From: Sinorhizobium sp. RAC02
GTDB lineage: Bacteria > Pseudomonadota > Alphaproteobacteria > Rhizobiales > Rhizobiaceae
Direction of reading: 5' to 3'
Length of the DNA: 64,000 nt
NCBI RefSeq assembly: GCF_001713395.1
Contig: NZ_CP016450.1
Location: 186,001 to 250,000, forward strand
Position 1 is the stretch's first letter; the number at the start of each line of letters is the position of its first letter. Shown piece by piece: positions 35,128 through 45,023 of this stretch. The notes below the pieces were generated by a model. That model searched no databases. It was not told the DNA's origin and saw nothing but the letters and a program-made list of their open reading frames with translations. The position numbers and the translations under genes are program-made.

Positions 35128-36168
35128 TCAGTTGCAGGCCGCAACCGAGCCGGCAGCGACGCCCTGGCAAGCCGTTTCCTTCGGGATCCAGCCGGCGTCG
35201 ATGACGACGTTCAGGTTGTCCTTGGTGATCGGCAGCGGTGCGAGGAAGACCGACTTCATCTCGACGCCCTTCGGGCCGCCGTTGAAGGTGGTCACGCCTT
35301 CGATTTCGTCCATGGTCTTGCCGCTGGCGAGCGTTGCTGCAATTTCCGCAGCGCGCTTGCCGAGTTCGCGGCTATCCTTCCAGACCGATACGGTCTGGGT
35401 GCCGAGTGCGACGCGGTTCAGCGCAGCGTGGTCGGCATCCTGGCCGGAGACCGGTACGGAGCCGGCGAGGCCCTGGGCAGCCAGGGCCGCGATTGCGCCG
35501 CCGGCCGTGCCGTCATTCGAGGCGACGACTGCGTCGACCTTGTTGTCGTTCGCCGTCAGGAACTGTTCCATGTTCTTCTGGGCGTTTTCCGGCTTCCAGC
35601 CGTCGGTGTAGGCTTCACCGACATTCTTGATTTTGCCGGCATCGACCGCTTCCTTCAGCACTTCCTGCTGGCCTGCGAAGAGGAAGTCGGCGTTCGGGTC
35701 GGACGAGGAGCCCTTGATGAAGACATAGTTGCCTTCCGGTTTCACCTTGAACACTTCGCGGGCCTGCATGCGGCCGACTTCCTTGTTGTCGAAGGTGATG
35801 TAGAAGGCAGCCGGGTTTTCGATCAGGCGGTCGTAGCCGACGACCGGGATGCCTTCTGCGGCGGCCTTCTCGATGGCCGGGCCGATGGCTTCCGAGTCCT
35901 GGGCGAGAACGATGATGGCGTTTGCGCCCTGGGCGATCAGCGATTCGACGTCGGTCAGCTGCTTTGCGGCAGACGACTGGGCATCAGCCGAAATGTACTT
36001 GTCGCCGGAGGCTTCGAGCGCTGCCTTGATGGCGGCTTCGTCGGTTTTCCAACGCTCTTCCTGGAAGTTCGACCAGGAAACGCCGACCACGAGGTCCTTG
36101 GCGTGTGCAACGGAATGCAGGGAAACGATGATGGCAGCCCCTGCCATCAGCTTCAAAACGAACTTCAT
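35128..36168 (-). CDS. xylF: D-xylose-type periplasmic binding protein
   Basis: The 346-residue protein begins with a Sec signal peptide ([20 protein letters not shown], cleavage after AHA). The mature part has the XylF pattern: a first strand [46 protein letters not shown] and [14 protein letters not shown], the segments that line the xylose pocket in known XylF proteins. A GGGAGGAT site precedes the ATG. It leads the xylFHG operon and is divergent from a ROK regulator. Xylose is the best guess; other pentoses are possible. Confidence 0.88.
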   Translation of the reverse strand: MKFVLKLMAGAAIIVSLHSVAHAKDLVVGVSWSNFQEERWKTDEAAIKAALEASGDKYISADAQSSAAKQLTDVESLIAQGANAIIVLAQDSEAIGPAIEKAAAEGIPVVGYDRLIENPAAFYITFDNKEVGRMQAREVFKVKPEGNYVFIKGSSSDPNADFLFAGQQEVLKEAVDAGKIKNVGEAYTDGWKPENAQKNMEQFLTANDNKVDAVVASNDGTAGGAIAALAAQGLAGSVPVSGQDADHAALNRVALGTQTVSVWKDSRELGKRAAEIAATLASGKTMDEIEGVTTFNGGPKGVEMKSVFLAPLPITKDNLNVVIDAGWIPKETACQGVAAGSVAACN

Positions 36169-36274
36169 AATATCCTCCCAAGTGAACACCGGCCGCCTGG
36201 ACGAACCTCCCGTCCAATCAACGACCGGCCACGATCTTACTGTCTCGATACCCCTCCCGACGGTGCCGGGACTT

Positions 36275-36295
36275 TTTTCTCGACAGTCGAGAAAA
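36275..36295. promoter_or_regulatory. Operator palindrome between xylF and the ROK regulator
   Basis: Half-site TTTTCTCGAC and its exact complement GTCGAGAAAA are separated by one base, a perfect 10-bp inverted repeat. It is the only strong palindrome in the divergent region and is the natural target for the ROK repressor. Position relative to xylF suggests that it overlaps or lies near the xylF promoter. Confidence 0.65.
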
Positions 36296-36412
36296 TAAAT
36301 GTCAGAACTTTTGCAGGCTGTCAACATGGCTTGAAAGGCCTTGAATGACGGCACGACAGATGCTTTGGGAGGGGCATGTGTTGCAGCATGTGAGAGTGAG
36401 TGGAATCCGGGG

Positions 36413-37633
36413 ATGCTGACCAAGTCGAGCACGGAGCTTGTGCGTCAGCAGAACAGCGCGCTCGTGCTCGCCTCTCTGCGCCGGCACGGGCCGCTTGCCC
36501 ACACCGATATTTCCCATCATACCGGCCTTGCCTCCGCGACCGTTTCGGCAATCACCGCCGATCTCGAAAAGGCGGCCGTGCTGGAGCGCCGCGAGCAGCA
36601 GGCGTCTGCGTCGCGCGGGCGGCCGCGTGTCATCTTCGGCCAGCGGCGCGATGCCGGCTACCTCATCGCCGTGCGCATCGCCTCGGACATCGTGCAATAT
36701 TCGCTTGCCGACTATGGCGGCACGCTGCTCGACCGCTTCGAAGAGGCGCGCAATCATGCGGATACCGCGACGCGGCCGTTTGGCGAAGCCTTTGTGGCGG
36801 CCCTCGACAAGCTGGTGAGCCGCTCGCGGATCGACCGCGCGCAGGTGCTCATCGTCTCGATCAGCAGCAAGGGCCTCGTCGATCCCGCGACGGCGCGTCT
36901 TGTCTGGTCGCCGGTCTTCGGTTCGCAGCAGGTCGATTTCGCAGCCCTGCTGCAGCCGCACTGGCGGGCCAAGATCCTGCTCAACAACGAGACTTTGCTC
37001 GTGGCGCATGCCATGGCGCAACGCATGGAGAAGGCGGGGATCAAGAATTTGCAGGCGGTCGCGGCCCTCTCGCTCGGCCACAGCATCGGGCTCGGCATCG
37101 CGCGGTTCGATCGTACCGGTGAACTGTCGGTCACGGCGCCGAATTTCGGGCACATGCTGAATTCGTCGGATGGCAAATTGTGCCGCTGCGGCTCGCACGG
37201 CTGTATCGAGGCGTCGGCCGGTTTCTACGGCATCCTGCGCACCGCCTTCGAAGTGCCACCGGATACGATCCCCGCAAAATTCGTGCCGCTTGTGGAAATG
37301 GACAAGATCGCGCTGCGCGCCCGGCAGGGCCATCGCATGTCGGAATATGCCTTCCGTCAGGCAGGCCTCGCTCTGGGGCAGGGGCTGTCGCGCGTTGTGA
37401 GCCTCTACGAAAGCATGCCGATTGCCATCACCGGCCCCGGCACACGCTATTTCGACCTGATCCATCGTGGCCTCGAAGAGGGGCTGGCGCAATCACAGCA
37501 GGTCCGCCTGTTCGGCGCCCCGCCGATCTCCGTGGTGCCGGAGGAGGCAACGCTGGTGCTGGAGGGGCATCTCGACCGCGCGCTGGCGGAGATGGATCAT
37601 GATGTCATCGCTGCGCGGACGGACGGGGATTGA
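36413..37633 (+). CDS. ROK-family transcriptional regulator (XylR-like)
   Basis: The protein has 406 residues from the ATG at 36413; an in-frame ATG at 36341 would add 24 residues. An N-terminal winged helix ([22 protein letters not shown]) precedes a ROK sugar-kinase-like domain. The ROK zinc motif appears as [15 protein letters not shown] (about residues 258-272). The first kinase-like segment is degenerate, as usual in regulators. It is divergent from xylF and should repress xylFHG until a pentose or its derivative binds. It could also be an FrcR-type regulator. Confidence 0.85.
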   Translation: MLTKSSTELVRQQNSALVLASLRRHGPLAHTDISHHTGLASATVSAITADLEKAAVLERREQQASASRGRPRVIFGQRRDAGYLIAVRIASDIVQYSLADYGGTLLDRFEEARNHADTATRPFGEAFVAALDKLVSRSRIDRAQVLIVSISSKGLVDPATARLVWSPVFGSQQVDFAALLQPHWRAKILLNNETLLVAHAMAQRMEKAGIKNLQAVAALSLGHSIGLGIARFDRTGELSVTAPNFGHMLNSSDGKLCRCGSHGCIEASAGFYGILRTAFEVPPDTIPAKFVPLVEMDKIALRARQGHRMSEYAFRQAGLALGQGLSRVVSLYESMPIAITGPGTRYFDLIHRGLEEGLAQSQQVRLFGAPPISVVPEEATLVLEGHLDRALAEMDHDVIAARTDGD

Positions 37634-37682
37634 GGGCGCAAAAGCGGAGAGATGCCAGATCCGCTGTTGAGGCCCCCAACTT

Positions 37683-37774
37683 CCGTCATCCTCGGGCTTG
37701 ACCCGAGGATCCATGCCACAAATTCAACGTATACCGTGATGCGTGGATCTTCGGGTCAAGCCCGAGGATGACGG
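37683..37774. repeat. RIME-like intergenic palindromic repeat
   Basis: Two long arms face each other: the left begins CCGTCATCCTCGGGCTTGAC and ends near 37713, and the right ends AAGCCCGAGGATGACGG at 37774. Each arm contains a smaller palindrome (CTCGGG-cttga-CCCGAG in the left arm). I recall this motif as a very common intergenic mosaic element of rhizobia. It lies between the ROK gene and the 3' end of the dehydrogenase gene. Confidence 0.75.
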
Positions 37775-37795
37775 AGGAGAGGTGGGGCGGCGTTC

Positions 37796-37829
37796 CAAAA
37801 CAAAAAGACCGGGCGATAGAATCGCCCGG
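37796..37829 (-). terminator. Rho-independent terminator of the inositol/moc-type operon
   Basis: CCGGGCGAT-aga-ATCGCCCGG (37809-37829) is a perfect 9-bp stem. On the minus strand it is followed by a U-rich run (TCTTTTTGTTTTG). It lies 26 bases after the stop of the dehydrogenase gene, the last gene of the minus-strand series. Confidence 0.85.
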
Positions 37830-37854
37830 CCAGTTGCTTGGGAGGAGGGTTTCG

Positions 37855-38853
37855 TCAGGCGACGGAGATCTGGCGCTTTTCTTCGACCGACTTCACGGCC
37901 GCATCGGCGAGTGCCAGCGCTGCAAGACCATCCGCGCCGGACGGCGAGATCGTCGCGCTCTTTTCGATCGCCGCGATGAAGGCGGCGATCTCGTTGGCAT
38001 AGGCTTCGGTGTAGCGGGTCATGAAGAAATCGTGCAGCGGCGGGCGTGTGTAGCCGTCGCCGTTGGCGATTTCGATCGAGACCGGGCGCTGGTTTTCGGC
38101 GGAGACGACGCCCTTGGAGCCGTGTACCTCGATGCGCTGGTCGTAGCCGTAGGTGGCGCGGCGGGAGTTGGAGATGATCGCCTGCTTGCCGGACTTGGTC
38201 TGGAGGATGACCGAGACGCTGTCATAGTCACCGGCCTTGCCGATTTCCGGGTCGACCAGAACGGCGGCGGTCGCCGAGACCGAGGCGACCTCTTCGCCCA
38301 GCAGGAAGCGGGCCATGTCGAAGTCGTGGATCGTCATGTCGCGGAAGATGCCGCCCGAACGCTTGATGTAGTCGACCGGTGGGGCGCCGGGGTCGCGGGA
38401 CGTGATGGTGACCATCTCGACGTCGCCGATCTTGCCGTCGTCGATCGCCTTGCGCACAGCCATGAAGTGGGGGTCGAAGCGGCGGTTGAAGCCGACCATC
38501 AGCTTGCCCTTGGTCTCTTCCACCACCTTCATGCAGGCGCGCACGCGGTCGACGTCGAGATCGATCGGCTTTTCACAGAAGATCGCCTTGCCAGCGCGGG
38601 AAAAGCGTTCGATGAGGTCGGCATGGGTGTCGGTCGGCGTGCAGATCACGACCGCATCGATGTCCTTGGCGGCTTCGATCGCCTCGATCGTGCGCACATC
38701 GCAGCCATACTGCTTGGCGATGGCGTCGGCTGCGGCCGGGAAGGCGTCAGCGACGGCGACGAGCACGGCATCGGGATTGCCGGTCACGGCCTTGGCATGC
38801 ACCTTGCCGATGCGGCCTGCGCCGAGAAGACCAAATCTCACAGTCATCTTCAT
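37855..38853 (-). CDS. Inositol 2-dehydrogenase / MocA-type Gfo/Idh oxidoreductase
   Basis: This 332-residue protein has an N-terminal Rossmann fold with GLLGAGRIGKVHA and the cofactor-side motif IFCEKPIDL (the EKP of Gfo/Idh enzymes). The C-terminal domain has GGIFRDMTIHDFDMARFLLG, holding the Asp and His that oxidise the ring alcohol in inositol dehydrogenases. The family oxidises myo-inositol (IdhA), scyllo-inositol or the rhizopine scyllo-inosamine (MocA) with NAD(P). It is downstream of an importer and an IolI-like gene on the same strand. Nearby moc-like genes make MocA a serious alternative to IdhA. Confidence 0.88.
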   Translation of the reverse strand: MKMTVRFGLLGAGRIGKVHAKAVTGNPDAVLVAVADAFPAAADAIAKQYGCDVRTIEAIEAAKDIDAVVICTPTDTHADLIERFSRAGKAIFCEKPIDLDVDRVRACMKVVEETKGKLMVGFNRRFDPHFMAVRKAIDDGKIGDVEMVTITSRDPGAPPVDYIKRSGGIFRDMTIHDFDMARFLLGEEVASVSATAAVLVDPEIGKAGDYDSVSVILQTKSGKQAIISNSRRATYGYDQRIEVHGSKGVVSAENQRPVSIEIANGDGYTRPPLHDFFMTRYTEAYANEIAAFIAAIEKSATISPSGADGLAALALADAAVKSVEEKRQISVA

Positions 38854-38949
38854 TCTCTCTAGGTGGACCGCAGGTTTCAGCCTTGCGGGGTAGGGATGGG
38901 GCGATGCGCTCGCCCCGCAAAAGCGCCGCGGGAGTTCGCGGAATGGATG

Positions 38950-39969
38950 TCAGGTCTTGCGCTTCTTCTGGCGGTAGACGTCGACGACGACGGCGGCCAC
39001 GATGATCACGCCCTTGACGATCTCCTGGTAGAAAGCATCGACGCGCAGGAAGGTAAAGCCCGATGTCATGACGCCGAGGATGACGGTGCCGATGACCGTG
39101 CCGGTGATGCGCCCGACGCCGCCGGCAAGCGAGGTGCCGCCGATGACGGTCGCGGCAATGGCATCGAGTTCATACATCACGCCCATGCCGGCCTGCGCGG
39201 TCTGGGCGCGGGCGGCGGTGACGACGCCGGCGAGGCCTGCGAGTGCCCCGGCAATCGCGTAGACCTTCACAAGGTGCGATTCGACGTTGATGCCGGAGAC
39301 GCGGGCCGCCTGCACGTTGGCGCCGATTGCATAGGTGAACTTGCCGTAGCGGGTGTAGCGCAACGCGATGTGGAAGATCACGGCGACGACGAGGAAGATC
39401 ACGACGGGCCAGATGCCGGTGCCGATGAAGTTGAACTGTTCCGTCAGGCCAGAGACCGGCTGGCCCTTGGTGTACCACTTTGAGATGCCACGCGCCGAAA
39501 CCATCATGCCGAGGGTGGCGATGAAGGGCGGGATCTTGGTCTTGGCGATGAGCTGGCCGTTGACGAAGCCGGCAAGCAGGCCGACGCCGACCCCAACCGC
39601 CAGTGGCACGATGAAGGGAAGGTCCGTCAGCGAGGGATAGAGCGCGCGCGGCCAGGTGGAGGCTTGCGCCAGCGAGGCGGTGAACATCGCCGTCATGCCG
39701 ACGACGGAGCCGGACGAGAGGTCGATGCCGCCGGTGATGATGACCTGCGTCACGCCGACGGCGATGATGCCGATGACCGAGACCTGCAGGATGATGATCG
39801 TCAGACGCTGCGGGTTCATCAGGAAGCTCTGGCCGACAAAAATCCAGCCGAGGATTTCGTAGACCAGCGCAATGCCGACGAGGACGAGAAAGATGTTGAG
39901 TTCCGGCGGGAGCCGGCGGGCAGATTTCTGCGCGGCGCCTTGAGCCTGCGCGGCGGAATTCGTGCTCAT
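38950..39969 (-). CDS. Inositol/rhizopine-type ABC transporter permease
   Basis: The 339-residue CUT2 permease has about ten membrane helices. Signatures are [43 protein letters not shown] and [20 protein letters not shown]. The Lys/Arg-rich C-terminus (RQKKRKT) faces the cytoplasm. AAGGGAGG lies before the ATG. It works with the ATPase at 40034 and the binding protein at 41677 to import inositol or an inositol derivative. Substrate comes from context, not from the permease itself. Confidence 0.88.
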   Translation of the reverse strand: MSTNSAAQAQGAAQKSARRLPPELNIFLVLVGIALVYEILGWIFVGQSFLMNPQRLTIIILQVSVIGIIAVGVTQVIITGGIDLSSGSVVGMTAMFTASLAQASTWPRALYPSLTDLPFIVPLAVGVGVGLLAGFVNGQLIAKTKIPPFIATLGMMVSARGISKWYTKGQPVSGLTEQFNFIGTGIWPVVIFLVVAVIFHIALRYTRYGKFTYAIGANVQAARVSGINVESHLVKVYAIAGALAGLAGVVTAARAQTAQAGMGVMYELDAIAATVIGGTSLAGGVGRITGTVIGTVILGVMTSGFTFLRVDAFYQEIVKGVIIVAAVVVDVYRQKKRKT

Positions 39970-40033
39970 GATTACCTCCCTTGCGGCCGCTCGGCGGCCT
40001 TAAATCTCACTGGCCCAATCTTGGGACCCGCTC

Positions 40034-41572
40034 TTACTGGGCTGCCAGTTCCATGACCTTGACCTGCGTCGCCTCCGCGCGGTCGAGAATGCCGGTGACG
40101 CGGCCCTCGTGCATGACCATGACGCGATCGCTCATGCCGAGCACTTCCGGCATTTCCGACGAAATCATGATGACGGCGACGCCGTCCTTGGCGAGTTCGG
40201 TGACGAAGCGGTGGATTTCCGCCTTGGCGCCGACATCGATGCCGCGGGTCGGCTCGTCGAGGATCAGGATGCGCGGATTGGTCAACAGCCAGCGGCCGAT
40301 CAGCACCTTCTGCTGGTTGCCGCCCGACAGGTTCTCGATGCGCTCCGACAGGTTGGGCGTCTTGACCCTGAGCTTCTTGCTCATCTCCTCGCAGACTTTC
40401 GTCAGCGCGCCCTCGGAAACGAAGCCGTTCTTGACGAACTTGTCCTGCAACACCGCGATCTGCATGTTTTCCAGGATATCGAGGATCAGCAGACAGCCGG
40501 TGTCCTTGCGATCTTCCGTCAGGAACGCCATGCGGTGCTTGATTGCCGTGTTCGGGCTGTCGATGTTGACTTGCTTGCCGTTGATCGAGATCGTACCCGA
40601 GGTCGCCGGCGTCACGCCAAAAATCGTTTCGGCGACATTCGAGCGGCCCGAGCCGACGAGGCCGGCAACGCCGAGGATCTCACCGGCGCGCACATCGAAG
40701 GATACGTCGTGGAAGACGCCCTTGAGGTTGAGGTTCTTGACCGACAGCACGACATCGCCGATCGGCACCTCCTCTTTCGGGAACATCTGGGTGATCTCAC
40801 GGCCGACCATCATGCGGATGATGTCGTCGCGCGTCACGTCGGTGGAGGCATGCGTGCCGATATACTTGCCGTCGCGGAACACCGAAAATTCGTCGGCAAT
40901 CTCGAACAGCTCGTTCATCTTGTGGGTAATGTAGACGATGCCGATGCCCTGCGAGCGCAGGTCGCGGATGATCGTGAAGAGGTGGTCCACTTCGCGCTCG
41001 GTCAGCGCGGAGGTCGGCTCGTCCATGATGAGGACGTCGGATTCGTAGGAAACGGCCTTGGCGATCTCCACCATCTGGCGGTTGGCGACGGACAGGTCGC
41101 GCACCTGCACTTCCGGGTCCATCACGATGTTGAGGCGCTTGAAGAGTTCGGCCGTCTTGCGGTGCATCTCGCCGTGATCGACGAAACCGAAGCGGTTCTT
41201 GGGCTCGCGGCGGATCCAGATGTTTTCCGCCACCGTCATGAAGGGCATCAGGTTCAGCTCCTGATGGATCATGGCGATGCCGTTCTCCAGTGCATCGAGC
41301 GGTGATTTCAGGCGGATCTTTTGGCCCTTGAGCAGCACTTCGCCCTGGTCGGGCGTGTAGATACCGGCAAGGATCTTCATCAGCGTGGATTTTCCAGCAC
41401 CGTTCTCGCCCATCAGCGCATGCACGGAGCCGCGCCTCAGCTTGAACTGGACGTCGTCAAGCGCGACGACCCCCGGGAATTCCTTGCGGATACCCTCCGC
41501 AGACAAGAGATATTCGGCATTCGGAATGGCGCCGCTAGCACGAACCGCGGCCATGGTGGTCGGACTGACCAT
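40034..41572 (-). CDS. Inositol/rhizopine-type ABC transporter ATP-binding protein (two ABC domains)
   Basis: The 512-residue fused ATPase is typical of CUT2 importers. Domain 1 has Walker [13 protein letters not shown], a [15 protein letters not shown] signature and DEPTSALTE. Domain 2 has a degenerate Walker A ([16 protein letters not shown]), a normal [15 protein letters not shown] signature and [10 protein letters not shown]. One good and one degenerate site is usual in this family. Start alternatives exist at Met7. A GGAGGGAGGGG site is upstream. It powers uptake together with the permease 64 bases downstream. Confidence 0.9.
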   Translation of the reverse strand: MVSPTTMAAVRASGAIPNAEYLLSAEGIRKEFPGVVALDDVQFKLRRGSVHALMGENGAGKSTLMKILAGIYTPDQGEVLLKGQKIRLKSPLDALENGIAMIHQELNLMPFMTVAENIWIRREPKNRFGFVDHGEMHRKTAELFKRLNIVMDPEVQVRDLSVANRQMVEIAKAVSYESDVLIMDEPTSALTEREVDHLFTIIRDLRSQGIGIVYITHKMNELFEIADEFSVFRDGKYIGTHASTDVTRDDIIRMMVGREITQMFPKEEVPIGDVVLSVKNLNLKGVFHDVSFDVRAGEILGVAGLVGSGRSNVAETIFGVTPATSGTISINGKQVNIDSPNTAIKHRMAFLTEDRKDTGCLLILDILENMQIAVLQDKFVKNGFVSEGALTKVCEEMSKKLRVKTPNLSERIENLSGGNQQKVLIGRWLLTNPRILILDEPTRGIDVGAKAEIHRFVTELAKDGVAVIMISSEMPEVLGMSDRVMVMHEGRVTGILDRAEATQVKVMELAAQ

Positions 41573-41607
41573 CGTCCCCTCCCTCCCGGAGCAACCTGAA
41601 ACGGATC

Positions 41608-41637
41608 GGACGCGCGCACGCCAGCGTGCGCGCGTCC
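41608..41637 (-). promoter_or_regulatory. Intercistronic hairpin between binding-protein and ATPase genes
   Basis: GGACGCGCGCACG-CCAG-CGTGCGCGCGTCC is a perfect 13-bp stem with a 4-base loop, 39 bases past the binding-protein stop. No U-tract follows on the minus strand. It likely protects the upstream mRNA or lowers expression of the downstream genes. Confidence 0.65.
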
Positions 41638-41676
41638 TTCATAGTCTAACTGGCTTTCAAGAGATCGGTGAGCCGA

Positions 41677-42606
41677 TCAGTTCTTGGCCTGGAAGTCGGC
41701 GATGTTGGCCGGGGTCACGAGCTGGAAGGGGATGTAGACCTTGGTGTCCACCTTTTCACCCTTGGCGAGCTTGAGTGCGGCATCGACCGAACCCTTGCCC
41801 TGGCCGGCAGCATCCTGGAACACCGTCACGTCGAGGTCGCCGGCTGCCATGGCGGCAAGGGCGTCCTGCGTGGCATCGATACCGGCAATGACGACGCTGT
41901 CCATCGAGCGGCCAGCAGCCTTCAGCGCCTGGATGGCGCCAATGGCCATTTCGTCATTGTTGGAGATTACGGCATCGAATTCCAGACCGGCAGAGAGCCA
42001 GTTGGTCATAAGGTCGGAACCCTGGGTACGCGACCAGTTGGCGGTCTGCTCCTCGACGATTTCGAGACCCTTGCACTCGTCGGTCGCGATCACGTCCTTG
42101 ATGTCCTGCGTGCGCACGCGGGCGGCCTGGTTGGACAGTTCGCCCATCATGACGATGACCTTGCCCTTGCCGTTGAGCAGGCGGCAGACTTCCTTGGTTT
42201 CCAGCGTGCCGGATTCCACTTCGTTGGATGCGACGAAAGCCTGCTTCTCCGGCAGTTCGTTGACGTTCGCCGGCTCGCGGTTGACGTAGACGAGCGGGAT
42301 GCCGGCGTCCGCTGCGGCCTTGGAGAGAGCGGCCGTCGCGTCGGTGTCAACCGGGTTCACGATGATGGCGCTGACGCCGGAAGCGATGAAGTTCTGGACC
42401 TGGCTCTGCTGCTTGGCGACGTCGTTCTGGGCGTCTTCGATCTGCAGTTCGACGCCGTCGAGCGTCTTGGCATAGTCGGTCATGCCGTTGCGCAGAACGG
42501 TCAGGAAGTTGTCGTCGAACAGCGCCATCGAGACGCCGATCGTTTCGGCGTGGGCGGCGGTGGACATCATCACGGCAAGCGCCGAGCTCAGAATGAATTT
42601 TTTCAT
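41677..42606 (-). CDS. Inositol/rhizopine-type periplasmic binding protein (IbpA/MocB-like)
   Basis: This 309-residue protein has a signal peptide (MKKFILSSALAVMMSTAAHA). The mature start ETIGVSMALFDDNFLTVLRN, the segments IIVNPVDTDATAALS and VYVNREP, and ISNNDEMAIGAIQALK belong to the inositol-binding / MocB group of ribose-type binding proteins. Strong GAGGAGGAGA is present before the ATG. It captures the ligand in the periplasm for the ATPase and permease encoded next. myo-Inositol and scyllo-inosamine derivatives are both plausible ligands. Confidence 0.88.
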   Translation of the reverse strand: MKKFILSSALAVMMSTAAHAETIGVSMALFDDNFLTVLRNGMTDYAKTLDGVELQIEDAQNDVAKQQSQVQNFIASGVSAIIVNPVDTDATAALSKAAADAGIPLVYVNREPANVNELPEKQAFVASNEVESGTLETKEVCRLLNGKGKVIVMMGELSNQAARVRTQDIKDVIATDECKGLEIVEEQTANWSRTQGSDLMTNWLSAGLEFDAVISNNDEMAIGAIQALKAAGRSMDSVVIAGIDATQDALAAMAAGDLDVTVFQDAAGQGKGSVDAALKLAKGEKVDTKVYIPFQLVTPANIADFQAKN

Positions 42607-42731
42607 GTCGTTCTCCTCCTCAACGTGGTGTCCGGCGGCACCACCGACTTGGCCGGAAAGCTGACCCTTGGGCAGCCCGGCCCTTGCTCCTCCCGGGAGG
42701 CAGGGGCCAAAACAGAATAAACAAACCGCGA

Positions 42732-42757
42732 ATTCCGTCTTACGGAATGTTTATTCC
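42732..42757. promoter_or_regulatory. Overlapping inverted repeats upstream of the binding-protein operon
   Basis: ATTCCG-tctta-CGGAAT (42732-42748) overlaps GGAAT-gttt-ATTCC (42744-42757). The GGAAT/ATTCC half-sites recur in the divergent region of the LacI-type gene (44908-44932), so this is a likely second operator for that regulator. Confidence 0.5.
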
Positions 42758-42857
42758 ATTTTCTCGATACAACGTCAAGCCCGTTCCATTTTTTCCGGCG
42801 GGCCATCGTCTCATGCTTGGGGAAAAGTGCCGGCGGGCTCACCGCCGGCAAGGGAAG

Positions 42858-43670
42858 TCAGGCGTTCTCGCTGATGTAGGCGACGCTTTGCGTGACCGCA
42901 GCCTTCGGGTCGGTGACACCGTGGACGGCGGGAGAGAACGGCTCGAAGGACAGTGGACCGGCATAGCCCGCCGAAAGCAAGGCCTTGATCTGGCTGACAT
43001 TTCCAAGTCGGTCTTTCGGCCCGACCAGAACGCGATGGCCGTCCCGCATCTCGGCAACGGAGACGGCAGGGTCCTCGACGCCGGAAATGTGGACCAGGCC
43101 GGTCAGGTCGGCAAAGAGATCGGTCTCGCCGGCCAGATGATGATGGAACGTGTCGTGCACGAGGCGGAATGTCTGTTCCCCGCCCACCGCCTTGATCGCT
43201 TCCGCGGCCTCGCGCTTCGAGCGCAACGAGCAGATTTCGAAGCCGAGCGGCTCGACCAGGCCGATGATGCCGGCGGCATCCAGCAGGGGTTTCAGGGCCG
43301 TCAGCGCCTCGCGGAGGTTTGCCTGCCGCTCGCCATCCGCCTGGCCGGTACCGTCGTTCTTTGGCACGAGCACGAGCGCGCGGGCACCACAGGCCGCAGC
43401 GTAGTCGATGAGTTCCTTGGCCTCGGCCGCGCGGGCCGGCGTCCATTCGTTGAAACGCTGGAGGGCATTGATCGAGATGATCGTGACCCCATGGCGTTCG
43501 GCAAGCGCCTTCACATCGCTCGGCGTCGTGCCGTCGAGGATGGCGTTGCCGTCGAGGTCGTTGCGAATTTCGACGGACGTTATACCCAGCGAGACGGCAA
43601 GGGCAAAAAAGGCGTCGAGCGTCAGGGCGGGGGCGGTCATGTGGTTGAGGGCGAAATTCAGGGCGGGCAT
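42858..43670 (-). CDS. IolI/MocC-type TIM-barrel isomerase
   Basis: The protein has 270 residues from the ATG at 43670; the longer upstream frame lacks coding character. It belongs to the xylose-isomerase-like TIM barrels. The four metal-ligand strands are visible as IGLVEPLGFE, RLVHDTFHHHLA, VHISGVED and LSFEPFSP (Glu-Asp-His-Glu). IolI converts 2-keto-myo-inositol to another diketo form, and MocC acts in rhizopine breakdown. Lying between the LacI-type regulator and the importer genes, it should process the oxidised inositol made by the dehydrogenase. IolI and MocC cannot be told apart here. Confidence 0.82.
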   Translation of the reverse strand: MPALNFALNHMTAPALTLDAFFALAVSLGITSVEIRNDLDGNAILDGTTPSDVKALAERHGVTIISINALQRFNEWTPARAAEAKELIDYAAACGARALVLVPKNDGTGQADGERQANLREALTALKPLLDAAGIIGLVEPLGFEICSLRSKREAAEAIKAVGGEQTFRLVHDTFHHHLAGETDLFADLTGLVHISGVEDPAVSVAEMRDGHRVLVGPKDRLGNVSQIKALLSAGYAGPLSFEPFSPAVHGVTDPKAAVTQSVAYISENA

Positions 43671-43831
43671 GGAATGGGTGTCCTCCGGTCGTCGAGGCTG
43701 CCGACAGGGCGCCTCGCATGCACGCATGAGGATCGGCAAGGCTTTTGCAGGCGTCAAAGGCGAAGGCGGAAAGACCGCCCTCATTGTTGACAGATTAGTC
43801 GTGAGAATGACGGAAAACCATCATTCCCGCG

Positions 43832-44863
43832 TCAGATATTCTCCGGCAGGAAGATGTCGAAGGGCAGGAAGGTCTGCCCTGGCACGGCCGTAGGGCCCTT
43901 TTCTATGGCGCCGACCATCAGCGAAATGAGCTCACGGCACAGGGCAGGCAGGGGGGTGTTGATCGCCATGGTGACGATATCGTCCGCCAGCCCTGCCTTC
44001 GATTCCGGTGTCAGTTCATTGACGATCAGCTGTACCTTGCCCGCAAAACCCTCCTCGCGGATTGCTGAAATCGCCCCTTCCATGCCGCCGCCGGCCACAT
44101 AGAGACCGACGAGGTCGGGGTGCTGGGCGAGCAGGTTGGCGGTCGCCTCGTGGGTGATCTCGCTGGTGTCGAGGTTGACGAGCGTATCCAGCACCTCGAA
44201 ATCCTGGCCTTTCTCGCGGAAGAAGGAGCGGAAGCCCATTTCGCGCAGTTCATGGCCGTGGAACCGGTGGCTGCCGACGAAAATCGCCACCTTCCCCGAT
44301 CGTCTGGCCCCCTTGGCGATCATCCAGGCTGCAGTGCGGCCGACTTTCATATTGTTGAGGCCGATATAGCCCTGGCGCACATCCATGGCGAAGTCGGAAA
44401 GCAGGCAGAACAGCGGAATACCACGGGTTTTCAGGTCTTCCGCCATCGTGGTGGTTGCCGGATAGTCCGGGGCGACGACGGCGAGTGCCTGGTTGCGTGC
44501 TGAAAGCTGGCGCAGCATTTCCGTCATCGCAGCCGGGGTCTGTGCATTGATGAAGTCGATCTGCGGAATGATGCGCGCGGTGGTGCAGGCATTGCAGGCG
44601 GTTTCGATCTCGCGGGCGAAGTTCTGGTAGAAGGCCTGGCTGGGGCGCTGGAAGCTGAAGCCCAGTCGGTATTGCGGCAGGTCCTCGAAGACTCGCTGCC
44701 GGATGAGGCCGATCGCGTGATAGCCGATTGCGTTGGCGGCGTCATAGACGCGGCGCGCGGTCTCCTCGCGCACCTTGTGGCGACCGTTCAGCACCCGGTC
44801 GACCGTTGCCACGCTGACGCCGGCTGCGTTGGCCAGGTCCGTTATGGTGGGCCGCGACGCCAT
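43832..44863 (-). CDS. LacI-family regulator of the inositol/moc-type cluster
   Basis: The protein has 343 residues from the ATG at 44863, which has a GGGAGGGGAAC site. The N-terminal LacI HTH reads TITDLANAAGVSVATVDRVLNGRHKV, with the hinge helix around YDAANAIGY. The rest is a periplasmic-binding-protein-like effector domain with SHRFHGHELREMGFRSFF and GLYVAGGGMEGAI, as in regulators of inositol-type sugars. It is divergent from the mocD-like operon and upstream of the isomerase and importer genes. It probably represses both in the absence of inducer. Confidence 0.9.
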   Translation of the reverse strand: MASRPTITDLANAAGVSVATVDRVLNGRHKVREETARRVYDAANAIGYHAIGLIRQRVFEDLPQYRLGFSFQRPSQAFYQNFAREIETACNACTTARIIPQIDFINAQTPAAMTEMLRQLSARNQALAVVAPDYPATTTMAEDLKTRGIPLFCLLSDFAMDVRQGYIGLNNMKVGRTAAWMIAKGARRSGKVAIFVGSHRFHGHELREMGFRSFFREKGQDFEVLDTLVNLDTSEITHEATANLLAQHPDLVGLYVAGGGMEGAISAIREEGFAGKVQLIVNELTPESKAGLADDIVTMAINTPLPALCRELISLMVGAIEKGPTAVPGQTFLPFDIFLPENI

Positions 44864-44907
44864 GTTCCCCTCCCTGAAAGTTTCCATCAGGATCGAATGA
44901 TGGTGAA

Positions 44908-44932
44908 TGATGGAATTTGACGCATTCTATCA
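44908..44932. promoter_or_regulatory. Candidate LacI-type operator before the mocD-like gene
   Basis: TGATGGAAT (44908-44916) and ATTCTATCA (44924-44932) form a 9-bp inverted repeat with one mismatch and a 7-base spacer. It lies between the divergent LacI gene and the desaturase-like gene and shares GGAAT/ATTC half-sites with 42732-42757. Confidence 0.5.
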
Positions 44933-45023
44933 TGGCAGGATTGAGAGATGCAAGCAGCGGCGCTATCGTTTGTGCATGAGACGAGGCGGGCTGATCGAGA
45001 GCGCCCGGACGGAGGAGAGAGCG

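Noticed and set aside
34531..36348. 605-residue open frame opposite xylH and xylF
   Set aside because: Antisense shadow of two well-supported transporter genes. The protein is compositionally abnormal.
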